Origin: Planctomycetaceae bacterium
Lineage (GTDB): Bacteria > Planctomycetota > Planctomycetia > Pirellulales > Pirellulaceae
DNA: 6,853 nucleotides
Direction of reading: 5' to 3'
Assembly: GCA_003455945.1 (NCBI GenBank)
Contig: DMPQ01000005.1
Location: 1,036 to 7,888, forward strand
Below the pieces are notes generated by a model. That model made no database searches. It saw only the letters and a program-made list of their open reading frames with translations, and was not told the origin of the DNA. Both the position numbers and the translations under genes were made by a program. Numbering within the stretch: position 1 is the first letter of the stretch; each line of letters opens with the position of its first letter. Shown here piece after piece: positions 5,505-6,853 of this stretch.

Positions 5505-6853
5505 TGCGAATCGGAACGGCAGACCGAACGCTCGGTCGGAACGCGATGCGCCAGGTGGTGATGGCGTCGATCGCGCTGCTGATCGGACTGAGCGGCTGTA
5601 CGGGCGGCGTCGGCGTCGATCTGTCGAAGCGCGTCCGTCGCGGATCGCCTGACAACCCGGCCGAGGAAGTGTCTCCGGCTGGCGATCCGTCGGCGAATGC
5701 GCCGGTCAGCGGCGACGACGCCGACAGTGCGATGACCGAAACGTCGCTTCCGCCGGGAGCGGTCGAAGTCGTTCCGGGGACCGCGGATTCGGCTGAGGGA
5801 GACGAGTCGCTCGCGAACCTCGTTCCGGCCGACCAGCTCGCATCGAGCCCCGGTGATGATACGGCCGACGATCGGATCGAGCGGATGCGAGCGATCGGAT
5901 CGGCGCTGGTGAAGGAGATGGAAACGGGAACGATCGTCCTGCCGACGATCGGTGATGGCGAGCTGTCGTGGCGAGTCCGAATCCTGCCGGCGCTCGGTTA
6001 CCAGGCGCTGTTCGATCGCTTCAAGCTGGATGAGCCCTGGAACAGTCCGAACAATCTGAAGCTGCTCCCGCTGATGCCGAAGGTCTTCCGGACCGGAGGG
6101 ACCGACAGCACGCGAACCGGCTTCGTCCTGCCGCGCGGCGAGCACACGCCCTTTTTCGGGATTCGTCTGGTGCGGACGGTCGACGTTACCGACGGTCCCG
6201 ACGAGACGGCGTTGCTCTGCTGCGTCGAGGCGGATCGGGCCGTGCCGTGGACCAAGGGGGAAGACTTCGAGCTCGAGAAGAGCGACAACTCGCGCGGCCT
6301 GCTCGTGACGGAGCGGAACTCGATTCCGCTGCTGCTGTTCGACGGCCGAGTCGTCGAGATACGGCCGGCGATGCGAGCCGAGCGTTATGCCGCGATCTTC
6401 AGCTATTGCGGCAACGAACCGCTCGACCTGAAGCGTTTGGCCTTCGATGCCGATCCGGCCGACGAGGCCGAACCGGACTCGTCGGTTCCGAATCCGTTTG
6501 CGGGTGCGGCGGCCGGAGGGACGACTGCGTCGTCGACGCCGGCGCTCGATCTTCCGTCGCGGTTGACCGGCTACACGACCGATCGCATGATCGCGGCGCG
6601 TTACGACGGCGTGGTGGAGCTGATCCATCTGGCTGACCTGATCCGGTCGGCCGACAAGCGGATCGCTCGACCGACTTGGATCGATGCGATCGGAGGAGCT
6701 CGTGCCGTCCCGCGCATCGGCATCGGCACTTCGTTCAACCCTGGACGTCTGCAGGGGGCCGAATCGGCATCGATCGAACAGGGACCCGAATCGATCGAGA
6801 AGGTGACGATCGACGGGCTCGATGCCGCCGCCGGAGACTTTTCGAAGCTCGTC
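5501..6853 (+). CDS. Lipoprotein with DUF1559-like domain (3' end outside window)
   Basis: An open frame of 451 codons runs from ATG 5501 to the edge without a stop. Residues 17-33 look like a lipoprotein signal ending in LSGC, so C33 is the expected lipidated cysteine. A long acidic, Ala/Pro/Ser-rich linker (about 45-125) follows. Residues 155-200 (SWRVRILPALGYQALFDRF, DEPWNSPNN, LLPLMPKVFR) and 240-285 (VEADRAVPWTKGEDF, LLLFDGRVVEI) match the central part of planctomycete DUF1559 proteins. The histidine of H-X9-DG is replaced by E271 before D281-G282. There is no prepilin leader. A second linker (about 315-355) leads into a further region (TGYTTDRMIAARYDGVVEL onward) that I do not recognise and that is cut by the edge. 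The ATG overlaps the previous TGA as ATGA, with a second in-frame ATG at 5504 and GGGGA at 5491-5495 as ribosome site, so translation is probably coupled to the PilM fusion. An ATG at 5546 would give a shorter signal and is an alternative start. Confidence 0.85.
   Translation, partial: MMRIGTADRTLGRNAMRQVVMASIALLIGLSGCTGGVGVDLSKRVRRGSPDNPAEEVSPAGDPSANAPVSGDDADSAMTETSLPPGAVEVVPGTADSAEGDESLANLVPADQLASSPGDDTADDRIERMRAIGSALVKEMETGTIVLPTIGDGELSWRVRILPALGYQALFDRFKLDEPWNSPNNLKLLPLMPKVFRTGGTDSTRTGFVLPRGEHTPFFGIRLVRTVDVTDGPDETALLCCVEADRAVPWTKGEDFELEKSDNSRGLLVTERNSIPLLLFDGRVVEIRPAMRAERYAAIFSYCGNEPLDLKRLAFDADPADEAEPDSSVPNPFAGAAAGGTTASSTPALDLPSRLTGYTTDRMIAARYDGVVELIHLADLIRSADKRIARPTWIDAIGGARAVPRIGIGTSFNPGRLQGAESASIEQGPESIEKVTIDGLDAAAGDFSKLV

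Noticed and set aside
5420..6628. A 402-codon minus-strand open frame near the right end
   Set aside because: It covers the lipoprotein gene and the PilM end, both well supported on the + strand, and its product is arginine-rich without domain features.

Overview
The window looks like chromosomal DNA of a planctomycete. The base composition is GC-rich, with heavy use of TCG, GTC and GATCG-type codons. The gene content is a combination typical of that phylum: DUF1559 prepilin-like proteins (KGFTLIE leader at the start, H-X9-DG-type motif at the end), a membrane-anchored DUF1573 protein, and a DUF1559-like lipoprotein. The phylum call rests on family knowledge; I cannot place genus or species from this sequence. 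All five genes are on the + strand. No RNA gene, insertion sequence, CRISPR array or origin was seen.

Layout: (1) 1-345, the C-terminal end of a DUF1559 pseudopilin-like protein whose start lies off the left edge. (2) 346-678, a 333-base gap without a convincing gene; it is purine-rich and holds inverted repeats that could form alternative hairpins. (3) 679-1920, a complete 413-residue DUF1559 pseudopilin-like protein paralogous to the first, followed by a strong hairpin (1956-1987) that looks like its terminator. (4) 2082-3278, a DUF1573 protein with one N-terminal membrane anchor and apparently three tandem beta domains. (5) 3327-5504, a 725-residue fusion of a double zinc ribbon, a long helical (TPR-like) region and a PilM-type actin-like ATPase domain. 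(6) 5501-6853, overlapping gene 5 by four bases (ATGA), a lipoprotein with a DUF1559-like domain that runs off the right edge.

How they may work together (inference): in type IV pilus and type II secretion systems, PilM-type proteins are cytoplasmic parts of the inner-membrane platform that assembles prepilin-like subunits. Here a rebuilt PilM lies downstream of two pseudopilin-like genes. It is translationally coupled to a lipoprotein carrying the same DUF1559-type domain and is preceded by a membrane-anchored beta-domain protein. This suggests a planctomycete-specific envelope assembly system for DUF1559 proteins. No PilN/O/P/Q, assembly ATPase or prepilin peptidase gene is in view, so the idea stays a hypothesis.

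The most unusual point is inside gene 5. The PilM domain stops soon after its SGGGSRMHGL motif and lacks the usual last segment. A stretch resembling that missing segment (an 'IAIGLGLQ' motif and what precedes it) sits just in front of the canonical PilM start (LFGKKK...GLDLGSS). This would fit a circularly permuted PilM, or a remnant of a tandem copy.
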